Assembly (NCBI RefSeq): GCF_003570715.1
Contig: NZ_QXXQ01000007.1
Span: 1 to 64,000 of the forward strand
Origin: Gemmobacter lutimaris
Lineage (GTDB): Bacteria; Pseudomonadota; Alphaproteobacteria; Rhodobacterales; Rhodobacteraceae
Direction of reading: 5' to 3'
Length of the DNA stretch: 64,000 nucleotides
Shown: positions 6,842 through 17,861 of the stretch, in pieces
How positions within the stretch are numbered: the first letter of the stretch is position 1
Layout of the letters: every line of letters starts with the position of its first letter
Made by a program: the position numbers and the translations under genes
Notes under the pieces: model-generated
Told to the model about the DNA's origin: nothing
Databases searched by the model: none
The model's input: the letters and a program-made list of their open reading frames with translations, nothing else

Positions 6842-8109
6842 ATGGCAATCGGAAGAAGAAGGCCATGAACGTGTTCCAATGTTGCCCCGGCCCCATATCT
6901 TTCCCGGTCGATCCTGTGACCCATGAGGTCAGCCCTGATCCGGTTATCCACGCCCGCAGCGAGAAGCCTGTCTTCAAAGGCGTGACGCAGGCTGTAGAGG
7001 CTGTGTTCCGGGGTTTCGAGAAGCTTGTTCTCCCGCAGGAACTTGTTCACGGTGTCGGACAGGGCAGGGTTGTCGGCATAGCGGGGAAAGCCGTTCGGAT
7101 TGGCCTTGAAGGCTTCCAGGCTGACGCCGGTGAGTGGGATCATGCGCTTTGCATAGGGGCTTTTCAGGGTGCGTCCGACGGGCTCGATCTTGATGTGCGG
7201 TATGGACCCGGCCAGTTTGATCTGAGTAGCCGTGAGCATGGCGATTTCGCTGGGGCGTGCGCCGGTGTTGATCATCGCAAGCATGATGCCGCGCGCCTCG
7301 GTGTTCAGCCCATCCAGCGCGCCGGGGGCCAGCAGCTTCTCCTTGATCTATGCGACAGAGAAGGGCGGGCGGCTGCCATCCTCATCCTGCTTGAAGTTCA
7401 GCTTCTCGGTGTTGAACTTCAACTCGATGTCGCGCGCCCGGGCGACAGCCTTCAGCATTGCGACCAGATGGATGAAGTCCTTGTTGGCGGAACTCTTTTT
7501 CGCCTCACCCTTGATGATCCGCTGCACCCACCATTCGCGGAAGCGGAACAGATCCTCGGTCCTGATGGATTCCAGCTTCTTGTCACCGACGACCTTGACG
7601 AAGTTCGCCACCGCCTTCTTGCGTGGGTTCTCCCACCGGCGGATCTGGTCATCGCTCATTCCGGCGGTCTTGATTGCCTCGATGCTCCAGTATGCAGCGA
7701 GGGCGGTGGTAACCGTCAGCTTGTCTTCTGCGGCCCCTCCCAGAAGTGCTTCGCCCTCGATCTGCTTGGGACGCTTGTCTTTCCCCATGCCGACGGCTTC
7801 GATGCGTTCCAGCACATCCTGCAAGGGTAGGGCTGCCACTTTTCCACCCGGCATCCAACGATACCCGCGTTTTGCCGCAAGTTCTTTTGCCGCCGCCATC
7901 CGCGCTTCGGCATCTTGGGTGTCACCGTCCATCATGGCTTCCCATCCGTCGATCATGGCGCGCCAGATGGTATCTGCCTTCAGCTTTGCTGCGGACTCGG
8001 AGTCGGTATGGAGGGAGAGCAGGATAAATTCGCGGTCCTCGACCGGCTGGTATCTCCGGGGGACACGCTTGCGCAGATGATAGGTTGTTCCCCGTTTGAC
8101 AATGCTCAT
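6838..8109 (-). pseudogene. Tyrosine-recombinase integrase interrupted by an in-frame amber codon
   Basis: A single reading frame of about 423 codons is interrupted only by TAG at 7348-7350; no frameshift is needed. The first part (253 codons, MSIVKRGTTYHLRKRVPRRY) holds the arm-binding and core-binding regions. The part after the stop holds the catalytic domain: Arg in NTGARPSEIAML, then YSLRHAF, LMGHR and the Tyr in RERYG. Family integrases insert phage DNA at tRNA ends, which fits the tRNA-Ser 155 bases away. Unless the amber codon is suppressed, both products would be incomplete and inactive. Confidence 0.85.
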
Positions 8110-8264
8110 ATGCTTTTGATGAGCGAAGCGCCTAGCGATTGCAAGCTGGCACGCGAGGCATTTTGTGTATCGTTTTGTGCGTCAAACTGTGCCGAGAAGA
8201 GTGTAGTAGCACAGCGCTTCACTACTGTTTCCCAGTTAAAACAACGACTTAATGACGTGGTAAA

Positions 8265-8290
8265 TGGCGGAGAGACAGGGATTCGAACCC
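8265..8290. other. Probable attachment site at the 3' end of tRNA-Ser
   Basis: Integrases of this kind commonly recombine within the 3' end of a tRNA gene, and this integrase starts 155 bases from the tRNA 3' end and reads away from it. Phage-like genes lie only to the left of this point and core genes only to the right. The second copy of the core repeat is not within the window, so the exact core length cannot be set; the range given covers the CCA end and the T-arm side. Confidence 0.4.
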
Positions 8291-8354
8291 TGGGTCGGCG
8301 CAAACCGACAACGGTTTTCGAGACCGCCGCATTCGACCACTCTGCCACCTCTCC
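8265..8354 (-). tRNA. tRNA-Ser (anticodon CGA)
   Basis: The 90-base gene begins GGAGAGGTGGCAGAG and ends with an encoded CCA. The acceptor stem pairs GGAGAGG with the complementary 3' segment (one G-U pair). The anticodon loop CTCGAAA gives anticodon CGA, which reads UCG serine codons. A long variable arm (GTCGGTTTGCGCCGAC) and the T-loop GGTTCGAATCC confirm the serine type. All structural parts are intact, so integration has left the tRNA functional. Confidence 0.95.
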
Positions 8355-8379
8355 GCATCAGGGGTCGTCGTGGAGCGGG

Positions 8380-8408
8380 GATTTAACGGAGCATTCGGGG
8401 GCTTGCAA
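8380..8408 (-). promoter_or_regulatory. Probable sigma-70 promoter of tRNA-Ser
   Basis: On the minus strand TTGCAA and TAAATC are separated by 17 bases, with the -10 element about 26 bases before the mature tRNA 5' end. This is a good match to a housekeeping promoter at the expected distance. Confidence 0.6.
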
Positions 8409-8578
8409 GACCCCTTTCACAGAAAAGTTGAAAATTGCGTCAAGTCTCTGGAATGGGGGCGAAATCCTTTGGCGTGGGCAGGTGGCTGCGCGCGATCACG
8501 CGAAGATGTGGCCGTGCCAGTTGGCAAAGGCGTGGCCAAGGGTTAGCTCTGGTATCGGTTCCGGTGAAAGGGGTGCGC

Positions 8579-9469
8579 ATGCTGAAGCTATGGCCCGTGA
8601 CGAAATGCGGCGGCCCCGCAGGACTTCTGGCCCTGATGCTGGCGCTGGGGCAGACGCCGCAGGCGCTTGCCGAAGGCGCGGGCGCGGCCGTGGAACAGGC
8701 GGTTCCGGCTGAAATCGGCGCGCTGCTCCAGACGCTGCATATCGACGGGCTGATCGGCGTGATGCAGGCCGAGGGGCTGGATTATGGCATGGCGCTGCGC
8801 GAGGAAATGCTGCCCGACAAGACGCCCGCCGCCTGGATGGCGGTTGTCGGCCACATCTATGACACCGGCAGGATGCGGCGCGAGTTCGAGACCGCGCTGG
8901 CGCGTGAACTGTCGGGCGCGCCCGAGGTCATCGCGGCCGCGCAGGCTTTCTTCGGCGATGCGCGCGGCCAGAAGATCCTGTCGCTGGAGATCGAGGCGCG
9001 TCACGCGCTGCTGGATGACAAGGTTGAGGAGGCCGCGCAGGCCGCCGTTGCCCGGATGGAAGCCGAGGGTGCCCCCCGGCTGGAGGCGCTGCACCGTTTC
9101 GCCGAGGCCAATGACCTGATCGAGATGAATGTGATGGGCGCCATGAACGCCAGTCTGGCTTTCTATCGCGGGCTGAACGCGGGTGGCGCCTTTGGCGATG
9201 CCATGTCCGAATCCGACATGCTGGCCGAGGTCTGGGGACAGGAGGCGCAGGTGCGGACCGAGACGGAGGACTGGCTCTGGCCCTATCTTTCGCTGGCCTA
9301 TCAGCCGCTGTCGGACGAGGAACTGCAAGCCTATCAGCGCTTTTCCGAAACGCCCGAGGGGCAGCGTCTGAACGCGGCGATGTTCGCCGCCTTCGATGGC
9401 ATGTTCAACCGGATCAGCGGTGAGCTGGGGGCTGCTGCGGCGCGTCAGATGCAGGGCGAGGACATCTGA
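8579..9469 (+). CDS. DUF2059 domain protein, exported
   Basis: The start chosen (MLKLWPVTKC) follows GAAAGGGG, and the next 30 residues form a signal peptide ending near ALAEG. The mature part, about 266 residues, is alpha-helical and looks like the DUF2059 family, periplasmic proteins of unknown function (segments QKILSLEIEARHAL and FSETPEGQRLNAAM are typical). The open frame extends upstream by 48 codons without support. It stands alone between the tRNA and a converging gene that stops 4 bases away. Confidence 0.75.
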   Translation: MLKLWPVTKCGGPAGLLALMLALGQTPQALAEGAGAAVEQAVPAEIGALLQTLHIDGLIGVMQAEGLDYGMALREEMLPDKTPAAWMAVVGHIYDTGRMRREFETALARELSGAPEVIAAAQAFFGDARGQKILSLEIEARHALLDDKVEEAAQAAVARMEAEGAPRLEALHRFAEANDLIEMNVMGAMNASLAFYRGLNAGGAFGDAMSESDMLAEVWGQEAQVRTETEDWLWPYLSLAYQPLSDEELQAYQRFSETPEGQRLNAAMFAAFDGMFNRISGELGAAAARQMQGEDI

Positions 9470-9473
9470 CAGT

Positions 9474-10004
9474 TCAACGGCTGTAAGTCGCGGTCAGGCT
9501 GGCGCTGTCCAGCGCCTGCGCGCGGGCCATGAAGCTGATCATCGCGGGGCTGGCCGTTGCACCTTCGGGCAGAGGTGCGGGCAGGGCGTAAAGCGTGACC
9601 GTATAATGATGTGGCGCGTCGCCTTCCGGCGGGCAGGCGCCGCCGAATCCTTTCGTGCCGAAATCGGTGGCGGTTTCGATGGCCCCTGCGGGCATATGAC
9701 CGCTGGCGCCCGCGGGCAGGGCGGTGGTTTCGGCAGGCAGGTTGACGACGGACCAGTGCCACCAGCCCGAGCCGGTCGGCGCGTCGGGGTCGTGCATCAG
9801 CAGAACGAAGGCGCCGGTGCCTTCGGGCGCGCCGTGCCATGCCAGATCGGGCGAAATATTGCCGCCGGTGCAACCAAAACCGTTGAACACCTGATCCATG
9901 CCCAGGGTGCCAGAGGCCATGGCATCTGAGGTCAGCACCATGCCGGCCTCGGCGGTGCTGGTGATCAGGCTGGCGGCCAGAAGGGCGGGATAGAGGGAAC
10001 GCAT
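9474..10004 (-). CDS. YbhB/YbcL family Raf-kinase-inhibitor-like protein (PEBP), exported
   Basis: This 176-residue protein belongs to the phosphatidylethanolamine-binding (PEBP) family. Family signatures are MHDPDAP near residue 70, HWSVVNLP, and GFGGACPPEGDAPHHY; together they build the conserved anion-binding pocket. The first 20 residues (MRSLYPALLAASLITSTAEA) are a signal peptide, so the protein acts in the periplasm. The bacterial role of the family is not established. It converges on the DUF2059 gene, and an AraC-type regulator lies directly upstream on the same strand. Confidence 0.85.
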   Translation of the reverse strand: MRSLYPALLAASLITSTAEAGMVLTSDAMASGTLGMDQVFNGFGCTGGNISPDLAWHGAPEGTGAFVLLMHDPDAPTGSGWWHWSVVNLPAETTALPAGASGHMPAGAIETATDFGTKGFGGACPPEGDAPHHYTVTLYALPAPLPEGATASPAMISFMARAQALDSASLTATYSR

Positions 10005-10035
10005 CGCAATCTCCTGTTGCTGGGGATGCGTCTTT

Positions 10036-10881
10036 CTAGCTGCTTGTCACGCCCGGCATGGCCCCGTTCCGCGCAGGCTCTGCCCCGTGCCGCTCATCCT
10101 CGGGCGATGGCAGCCGGATTTCATGCGGGGCGAGGCCAAAGCGGGCGCGGAAGCGGGCGGCGAATTGCTGGGGCGAGGCATAGCCCACTTCGGCGGCGAT
10201 CCGTGCCACGGGGAAGGCGGTGCATTGCAGCATCCCAAGCGCCTGCGTCAGCCGCGTGTCACGCAGGATCACGGCAAAGCTGGTGCCTTCGGCCGCCAAG
10301 TGGCGACGCAGGGTAGCGGGGCTGCGCGCCATCTGGCTGGCAGCACGGGTTGCAGTCCAGTCCGCCGCCGGATCGGCAGCGATGAGGGCGCGCAGCCGGT
10401 CAGACAGGCGGGGCGGGGCGGGTGGCGGCAGCACCGCACCGCCAAGCGCCAGCCACAGGGCCAGTTCTTCCAGCCGCAGGTTCAGCACGTCGTTTGGCAG
10501 GCCCGCGAAAGGCGAAGGCGCGAAGAACCCGGCCATCAGGGCGGCGGCAGAGTCGGGCAGGGCGGCCAGCGCCATGGGCCGCGCGGCGCCAGGACGCGGC
10601 AGCGCGGGCAGGCGGGACATTGCGGCCTCGATCGCCACGCGCGGCAGCGGCAGCGCGCGCGCCTCGTAGCCACCTTTCGCATCGGGAATGTTGCAGATCG
10701 TCATGGCCAGCGCCTCGGGCAACAGGACCAGCCCGCCCGCAGGCACAGAAAGCCGTGTGCCGCCTGCGATCACTTCTTTGACACCGCGCCGCACCTCGAT
10801 CAACGCCGGAACGGGGGACACGAGGCTGTGCATCCGCGCCTTGCGGGCCTGCCGGATGATTTGTCCGGGAAGCTGTGTCAT
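10036..10881 (-). CDS. AraC-family transcriptional regulator
   Basis: The 281-residue protein has a variable N-terminal ligand domain and a C-terminal AraC double helix-turn-helix (MARSPATLRRHLAAEG, then [20 protein letters not shown]). The ATG at 10881 (MTQLPGQIIRQ) is preferred over an upstream in-frame extension rich in Arg and Cys without family character. It lies 31 bases upstream of the PEBP gene on the same strand and may control it, although the regulated genes cannot be read from the sequence. Confidence 0.85.
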   Translation of the reverse strand: MTQLPGQIIRQARKARMHSLVSPVPALIEVRRGVKEVIAGGTRLSVPAGGLVLLPEALAMTICNIPDAKGGYEARALPLPRVAIEAAMSRLPALPRPGAARPMALAALPDSAAALMAGFFAPSPFAGLPNDVLNLRLEELALWLALGGAVLPPPAPPRLSDRLRALIAADPAADWTATRAASQMARSPATLRRHLAAEGTSFAVILRDTRLTQALGMLQCTAFPVARIAAEVGYASPQQFAARFRARFGLAPHEIRLPSPEDERHGAEPARNGAMPGVTSS

Positions 10882-11001
10882 TGCGGCCCCCGGCAGTTGA
10901 CGGCGGCAGCGGATCGGATCAGGCAGGGGCAGGCATCGGCGCGGGTCATGGCAGGATAATAGCCCGAAGACCGCGCCAGACAAACCCCGCCCGCACGGGT
11001 G

Positions 11002-11030
11002 TTGACTTCGTATCCCCGATCCCTGATAAG
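11002..11030 (+). promoter_or_regulatory. Probable promoter of rplU-rpmA
   Basis: TTGACT and GATAAG are separated by 17 bases, a good housekeeping-type promoter about 150 bases before the rplU start. The position leaves a leader of roughly 140 bases before the first ribosomal protein gene, with no further clear motif in it. Confidence 0.55.
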
Positions 11031-11179
11031 CGCGCATCCCGAAGGCTCACCCTGAGTCTGCGGGCGCATTGTCATCTTCGCCCCTGGGGGGCGCGCTGTC
11101 CGAGGCGGGGAAACCCGGTAACACCAAACCGGCAACGGGGCGGGGCCACAGGATGCGGAAGTTCGAAAAGGAAAGACCC

Positions 11180-11572
11180 ATGTTCGCGGTCCTCAAGACG
11201 GGCGGCAAGCAATACAAGGTGCAGGCTGGTGACATCCTGCGCGTTGAAAAGCTCGCGGCCAATGCTGGCGATAAAGTCCAGTTCAATGAAATCCTGATGG
11301 TCGGCGGTGAAACCGTCACCCTCGGCGCACCCACCGTCGCCGGTGCGGCCGTGCAGGCCGAGGTGATCGCCCAAATCAAGGGCGAGAAAACCATCCACTA
11401 CGTCAAGCGTCGCCGCAAGCACAGCTCGCAGCGCACCAAGGGCCACCGTCAGCAACTGACCCTGCTGCGCGTGACCGACGTTCTGGCCACGGGCGCCGAT
11501 GCCTCGGGCGTGATGGCTGCCACCGGCACCGCCGATGCCCGCCGCGCCGCGCATAACGCGCCCGCGAAATAA
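11180..11572 (+). CDS. rplU: 50S ribosomal protein L21
   Basis: The 130-residue protein starts MFAVLKTGGKQYKVQAGD, the hallmark of L21, and has the basic YVKRRRKHSSQRTKGHR block that contacts 23S rRNA. The ATG follows AAGGAAAG. It is somewhat longer than the roughly 103 residues of E. coli L21 because of an Ala-rich C-terminal tail after LLRVTDVLA, which is usual in this bacterial family. It forms an operon with rpmA 13 bases downstream, the standard arrangement ahead of obgE. Confidence 0.97.
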   Translation: MFAVLKTGGKQYKVQAGDILRVEKLAANAGDKVQFNEILMVGGETVTLGAPTVAGAAVQAEVIAQIKGEKTIHYVKRRRKHSSQRTKGHRQQLTLLRVTDVLATGADASGVMAATGTADARRAAHNAPAK

Positions 11573-11585
11573 GGAGTAACACCCC

Positions 11586-11855
11586 ATGGCACACAAGAAA
11601 GCAGGCGGCTCCTCGCGCAACGGTCGTGATTCGGCCGGTCGTCGCCTTGGCGTGAAGCTCTATGGCGGCCAGGCTGCCATTCCGGGCAACATCATCGTCC
11701 GTCAGCGTGGCACCACCTGGTTCCCCGGTGAAGGCGTCGGCATGGGCACCGATCATACGATCTTCGCCACTGTCGAAGGCCGTGTGACCTTCAAGAAGGG
11801 CCTCAAGGGCCGCACCTTCATTTCGGTCCTCCCGGTTGCGGAGGCGGCCGAGTAA
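11586..11855 (+). CDS. rpmA: 50S ribosomal protein L27
   Basis: The 89-residue protein ([18 protein letters not shown]) is a full-length L27, whose flexible N-terminus reaches the peptidyl-transferase centre. It follows rplU closely and ends just before a strong terminator. In many bacteria obgE follows directly; here three acetyltransferase genes have come between. Confidence 0.97.
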   Translation: MAHKKAGGSSRNGRDSAGRRLGVKLYGGQAAIPGNIIVRQRGTTWFPGEGVGMGTDHTIFATVEGRVTFKKGLKGRTFISVLPVAEAAE

Positions 11856-11863
11856 GCCGAACC

Positions 11864-11882
11864 GTTACAAGTGGCTTGTAAC
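11864..11882. repeat. Perfect 8-base inverted repeat after rpmA
   Basis: GTTACAAG and CTTGTAAC flank three bases, directly after the rpmA stop and directly before the terminator hairpin. It may be a 3'-end processing structure or a protein site. Being AT-richer than its surroundings, it stands out, but nothing shows its role. Confidence 0.5.
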
Positions 11883-11884
11883 AA

Positions 11885-11913
11885 GGGGGTCGGCCGAAAG
11901 GCCGGCCCCTTTC
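11885..11913 (+). terminator. Rho-independent terminator of rplU-rpmA
   Basis: A GC-rich hairpin (GGGGTCGGCC, GAAA loop, GGCCGGCCCC) is followed by TTT and a short pyrimidine run. The stem has one mismatch at most. Confidence 0.75.
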
Positions 11914-12083
11914 CTCATTTTCGCCCGGCTTGCGGGCAAGGATGCGGAAAAATCGGCCATGGCGGCTTTGGCTGCCCTTGTGCCGGAAAGACCCCGGCCC
12001 CAAGTCGCGGGAAGGGGGAGAGTGGAAGTTATTCGTGCAGTGGGCGCCTTGCCGCGCCTCAGGCGCTTCGAAGGAGGGAAGCG

Positions 12084-12680
12084 ATGAAGCTGGATGTGAT
12101 TGCGAAGGATCAGGATTTCACCGGGATCGCGGGCTTTGGCCATGTCGTTGACGGCGTGATCGGCGCGGGCCGTTTCGTGCTGCGCCCTGTCCGAAAATCC
12201 GATGCCGGCCTTTTCGCCATGTATGCGGGCGACCGCCGCGTGGCCGAGGCGACCCGCTCCATCCCGCATCCGCTGCCGCCGGGCGCGGCCGAGAACTTTG
12301 TCACCCGTGCCATGGCGCATGACGGGCGGGAAGAGGTCTGGGTGCTGGACGGGTCGGCACATGGTCTGGCCGAGGTGCTTGGCGTCATCAGCCTGAAGCG
12401 TATGGATGAAGCGCAGTTCAACCGCGATCAAAGCGAGATCGGTTACTGGGTCGCCCCCGCCTTCTGGAACACGGGCTTTGCATCCGAGGCCGTGCGTGCG
12501 TTGGTCATGGCCAATCCACAGAAGAACCGCACCATCTTTGCCGAGGTGTTTCAGGACAATCCCGGCTCGGCCCGTGTCCTGACCAATGCGGGGTTCCAGT
12601 ATCTTGGCGATGCGGAAACCTTTTCGGTCGCCCGCAATTCCAGGGTTCCAACCTGGACCTACCTGCGCAAGCTGGACTGA
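12084..12680 (+). CDS. GNAT-family N-acetyltransferase (RimJ/RimL-like)
   Basis: This 198-residue protein starts MKLDVIAKDQDF after a strong AAGGAGGG site; the open frame upstream has no support. It follows the RimJ/RimL pattern: FVLRPVRKSDAG at the start of the fold, EIGYWVAPAFWNTGFASEAV for the acetyl-CoA loop, and NPGSARVLTNAGF for the late helix. Such enzymes acetylate protein N-termini or small amines; the substrate is not evident. It is the first of three consecutive acetyltransferase genes. Confidence 0.85.
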   Translation: MKLDVIAKDQDFTGIAGFGHVVDGVIGAGRFVLRPVRKSDAGLFAMYAGDRRVAEATRSIPHPLPPGAAENFVTRAMAHDGREEVWVLDGSAHGLAEVLGVISLKRMDEAQFNRDQSEIGYWVAPAFWNTGFASEAVRALVMANPQKNRTIFAEVFQDNPGSARVLTNAGFQYLGDAETFSVARNSRVPTWTYLRKLD

Positions 12681-12689
12681 GAGGATCGC

Positions 12690-13727
12690 ATGTCCCTCTC
12701 CGCCCGGCTGAACGCGGGGCGGAGGTTGCTCCGCCCCCTTAATGAACAGGACGAGGCCGCCGTGGTGGCCTCGCTGTCGCGGATCGAGGTCGCAGGCTGG
12801 CTGACCTCGGTGCCGCATCCCTATGGCGCGGGTGATTTCCGCGACTGGCTGGCCATGGCCATGCCCGGCAGGGTCTGGGCCATCGAGGATGCGGGGGCCT
12901 TCGTCGGCGTGATTGCGCTGGCATCTGATGGCCCCGGTTACTGGATCGCGCCCGAAGCGCAGGGCCAAGGCCATGCCTCGGTCGCGCTGGCGGCTGTTCT
13001 GGCCGCCCATTTCGCCGACCCGGAGGCGGGCGACCTGCCTGCGCGGTGTTTCGCCGACAACACCGCTTCGGCACATGTGCTTGAAAAGGCTGGCTTCCGT
13101 GAACGCGGCCGGGCAATGAAATTCGCCCTTGCGCGGGGGGCGGAGGTCGAACAACGGGTGTTCATGCTGGACCGCTACACATGGGCCGTGCGCAATCCGC
13201 TGGTGATCGAGACGCCGCATCTGCGGCTGGCCCCCCTGGAGGTGCCGCGCGACATCGCGGCGCTGGCCCGGATCGGCGGGCAGGCGGTGGTGGCGCGCAA
13301 TACGGGCAGCCTCTTGTCGCCCTGGCCCGAGGATGTGGTGCGCGCCTGGGTCGAGGCGCTGCCGTGGCGCGGTTGTCCCGGCTTCCGGCTGGGTGTCTGG
13401 CGCAATGGGCGGATGATCGGCGTCGTGCAGCTTCAGCGCAAGGCGGCGGAAATCGGCCTGTTTCTGGACCCCGCCGAATGGGGCAAGGGCTATGCCCGCG
13501 AGGCTTTGCAGGCGCTGATCGCCAGTGCCTTTTCCCGTTTCGGTCTGCCGTCGCTGAGTGCCACCGTATTTGCCGACAACGCGGCCTCCCTGCGGTTGAT
13601 GCGGGGGCTTGGTTTCGTTGAGACCGGCCGGAGCGAGGGGGAAAGCCCGGCACGCATCGGGTTGCATCCGACGGTTCTGCTGCGGCTGGACCGCACGGCC
13701 GGAAACGGGCAGGATGCGGCACCATGA
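12690..13727 (+). CDS. Tandem GNAT acetyltransferase with two acetyltransferase domains
   Basis: The 345-residue protein contains two GNAT domains in one chain. The first (about residues 10-165) has YWIAPEAQGQGHASVAL and FADNTASAHVLEKAGF. The second (about 175-335) has IGLFLDPAEWGKGYAREAL and FADNAASLRLMRGLGF. Both keep the acetyl-CoA loop and the N-x-x-[AS] helix, so both may be active. The substrate is unknown. It starts 9 bases after the previous acetyltransferase and overlaps the next by 4 bases (ATGA). Confidence 0.85.
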   Translation: MSLSARLNAGRRLLRPLNEQDEAAVVASLSRIEVAGWLTSVPHPYGAGDFRDWLAMAMPGRVWAIEDAGAFVGVIALASDGPGYWIAPEAQGQGHASVALAAVLAAHFADPEAGDLPARCFADNTASAHVLEKAGFRERGRAMKFALARGAEVEQRVFMLDRYTWAVRNPLVIETPHLRLAPLEVPRDIAALARIGGQAVVARNTGSLLSPWPEDVVRAWVEALPWRGCPGFRLGVWRNGRMIGVVQLQRKAAEIGLFLDPAEWGKGYAREALQALIASAFSRFGLPSLSATVFADNAASLRLMRGLGFVETGRSEGESPARIGLHPTVLLRLDRTAGNGQDAAP

Positions 13728-14254
13728 CCGCAGCTTTCACCCTCCGTGACGCCACGCCCGACGATGCCGCTGGTATCGCCGCCATCTATAACGATGCCGT
13801 GCGCAACACGACCGCCATCCTGATGGAGGGCGAGGTCGATGCCGCGAACCGCATCGCATGGATGCAGATGCGCGGGCAGTTGGGCTATCCGGTGCTGGTG
13901 GCGGCCGAAGGCGCGGCGGTGCTGGGCTATGCCAGCTTCGGCGACTGGCGCCCGTTCGACGGCTTCCGCGCCACGGTGGAAAACTCGGTCTATGTCGCAC
14001 CCGAGGCGCGGGGGCGCGGGGTGGCACTTGCGTTGCTTGAGGCGCTCGCCGATCGCGCCCGCGCCTGCGGCAAACACGAGATGGTCGCCGCCATCACCTC
14101 GGAAAACACCGCCTCGCTGCGCCTGCATGCCCGCGCCGGTTTCGTGGAAACCGGCCGTATGCCCGAAGTCGGGCAGAAATTCGGCCGCTGGCTGGACCTT
14201 GTGTTCATGCAGCGCCGTCTTGACGACCGCGCCGCACCTCCGCCAGCGCCCTGA
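13724..14254 (+). CDS. GNAT N-acetyltransferase, phosphinothricin acetyltransferase-like
   Basis: The 176-residue protein (FTLRDATPDDAAGIAAIYND) resembles the Pat/Bar/YncA branch of GNAT enzymes. These share the N-terminal IYNDAVRNTTAI pattern, EFG-like GYASFGDWRPFDGF and ENSVYVAPEARGRGVA for CoA binding. Members acetylate methionine sulfone, phosphinothricin or related amino acids, often as detoxifying enzymes. Translation is coupled to the tandem GNAT gene by an ATGA overlap. The exact substrate is open. Confidence 0.85.
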   Translation: MTAAFTLRDATPDDAAGIAAIYNDAVRNTTAILMEGEVDAANRIAWMQMRGQLGYPVLVAAEGAAVLGYASFGDWRPFDGFRATVENSVYVAPEARGRGVALALLEALADRARACGKHEMVAAITSENTASLRLHARAGFVETGRMPEVGQKFGRWLDLVFMQRRLDDRAAPPPAP

Positions 14255-16473
<2,219 letters not shown>

Positions 16474-16507
16474 GCGCGGAGGGAGACCGCCGGGGGCTTC
16501 ACGCCCC

Positions 16508-16547
16508 GTCGCCAATCGGGCTTGAACCGATGGCGCCGATTGGCGAC
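16508..16547. repeat. 12-base perfect inverted repeat between proB and proA
   Basis: GTCGCCAATCGG and CCGATTGGCGAC flank a 16-base loop. A smaller hairpin (GGGGCTTCACGCCCC) lies just before it. The structure may slow or partly stop transcription between the two proline genes. Confidence 0.6.
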
Positions 16548-16580
16548 CCCCGTGGAGTATTTCTGCAAGAAGCAAAGGGG
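16545..16580 (-). repeat. Copy of a family intergenic motif (TTTCTG...AAATAtCC.CGGGGG)
   Basis: Read on the minus strand this stretch gives CTTGCAGAAATACTCCACGGGGG. It resembles two other intergenic stretches, at 25099 and 29169, that share CTG, a short AAATA run, TCC and a C-GGGGG end. It is the most divergent copy. Confidence 0.45.
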
Positions 16581-16586
16581 CAGAGG

Positions 16587-17843
16587 ATGGAAGACGCAGG
16601 CAAGCTGATGCAGGAGATCGGGGCGAAGGCCCGCGAAGCTGCGGCGGAGCTTGCCTTCGCGCCAGCCGAGGCCAAGCGCGCGGCGCTGCTGGCTGCCGCC
16701 GATGCGGTGGCGGCGGCTGTGCCCGCGATCATCGCGGCCAATGCCGAGGATCTGGCATTTGGCGCCGAGAAGGGGCTGACGCCCGCGATGATGGACCGGC
16801 TGACGCTGGACGACGGCCGGATCAACGGCATCGTCGCAGGGCTGCGGGCCATTGCCGAACAGCCCGATCCGGTGGGGCGGGTGCTGGCGGAATGGGACCG
16901 GCCGACCGGCTTGCATATCCAGCGGGTCGCGACGCCTCTGGGTGTGATCGGCGTGATCTATGAAAGCCGGCCCAACGTGACTGCCGACGCGGGCGCGCTG
17001 TGCCTCAAGGCCGGCAATGCGGTGATCCTGCGCGGCGGCTCGGAAAGCTTTCATTCCTCGCGGGCGATCCATGCCTGCATGGTGGAAGGGCTGCGCGCCG
17101 CCGGTCTGCCGGAAGCCGCTATCCAACTGGTGCCGACGCGCGACCGGGCGATGGTTTCGGCCATGTTGCAGGCCGTGGCGTTCATCGACGTGATCGTGCC
17201 GCGCGGCGGCAAGGGGCTGGTGGGTCTGGTGCAGCGTGAGGCGCGGGTGCCCGTTTTTGCGCATCTGGAGGGCATCTGCCACATCTATGCCGATGGGGCC
17301 GCCGATCTGGAAAAGGCGCGGCGCGTGGTGCTGAACGCCAAGACCCGGCGCACCGGCATCTGTGGTGCTGCGGAATGTCTGCTGATCGACCGGGCCTTCT
17401 ATGCCCGTCACGGCGCGGTGCTGATCGAGGATCTGGTGAAGGCCGGCGTCGAGGTGCGGACAGAGGGCGAATTGCTGGCGGTGCCGGGCACGGTTCAGGC
17501 GGTGCCCGAGGATTTCGGGCGCGAGTTTCTGGACATGATCATCGCGGCGAAACTGGTCGATGGCGTGGATGGCGCGATTGCCCATATCCGCCGCTATGGA
17601 TCGAGCCATACTGAAAGCATCCTGACCGAGGATGATGCGGCGGCGGCGCGGTTCTTCCAGCGGCTCGACAGTGCGATCCTGATGCGCAACGCCTCCACCC
17701 AGTTCGCGGATGGCGGCGAGTTCGGCATGGGGGCGGAAATCGGCATCGCCACCGGCAAGATGCATGCGCGCGGCCCGGTGGGGGCCGAGCAACTGACCAG
17801 TTTCAAATATCTGGTCACCGGGGATGGCACCTGCCGCGCCTGA
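16587..17843 (+). CDS. proA: Gamma-glutamyl phosphate reductase
   Basis: ProA reduces gamma-glutamyl phosphate to glutamate semialdehyde with NADPH, the second step of proline synthesis. The 418-residue protein starts [12 protein letters not shown] after GGGGCAGAGG. It has the aldehyde-dehydrogenase fold with [22 protein letters not shown] and the catalytic Cys in [12 protein letters not shown]. Length is normal. It is 113 bases from proB with hairpins in between, and ends in a hairpin shared with the converging RTX gene. Confidence 0.96.
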   Translation: MEDAGKLMQEIGAKAREAAAELAFAPAEAKRAALLAAADAVAAAVPAIIAANAEDLAFGAEKGLTPAMMDRLTLDDGRINGIVAGLRAIAEQPDPVGRVLAEWDRPTGLHIQRVATPLGVIGVIYESRPNVTADAGALCLKAGNAVILRGGSESFHSSRAIHACMVEGLRAAGLPEAAIQLVPTRDRAMVSAMLQAVAFIDVIVPRGGKGLVGLVQREARVPVFAHLEGICHIYADGAADLEKARRVVLNAKTRRTGICGAAECLLIDRAFYARHGAVLIEDLVKAGVEVRTEGELLAVPGTVQAVPEDFGREFLDMIIAAKLVDGVDGAIAHIRRYGSSHTESILTEDDAAAARFFQRLDSAILMRNASTQFADGGEFGMGAEIGIATGKMHARGPVGAEQLTSFKYLVTGDGTCRA

Positions 17844-17855
17844 ACGGCGCGGCAG
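17831..17855. terminator. Hairpin between converging proA and the RTX gene
   Basis: CTGCCGCGCC and GGCGCGGCAG pair perfectly around TGAAC, which includes the proA stop codon. There is no T-run on either side, so it may act as a weak terminator or a 3'-end stabiliser. Confidence 0.5.
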
Positions 17856-17861
17856 AAGGCT

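Noticed and set aside
1-8264. Gene transfer agent cluster
   Set aside because: A dedicated integrase at a tRNA, methyltransferases and IS fragments indicate an integrated phage; no GTA head or tail genes are seen.
8435-8578. Upstream extension of the DUF2059 protein
   Set aside because: It would bury the signal peptide behind 48 Arg-rich residues; the ATG at 8579 has a ribosome site and gives a normal signal peptide.
11865-13667. A 600-codon open frame antisense to the acetyltransferase genes
   Set aside because: Long open frames opposite to real genes are common in high-GC DNA; this one is rich in His, Gln and Arg, has no family pattern and lies over three well-supported genes.
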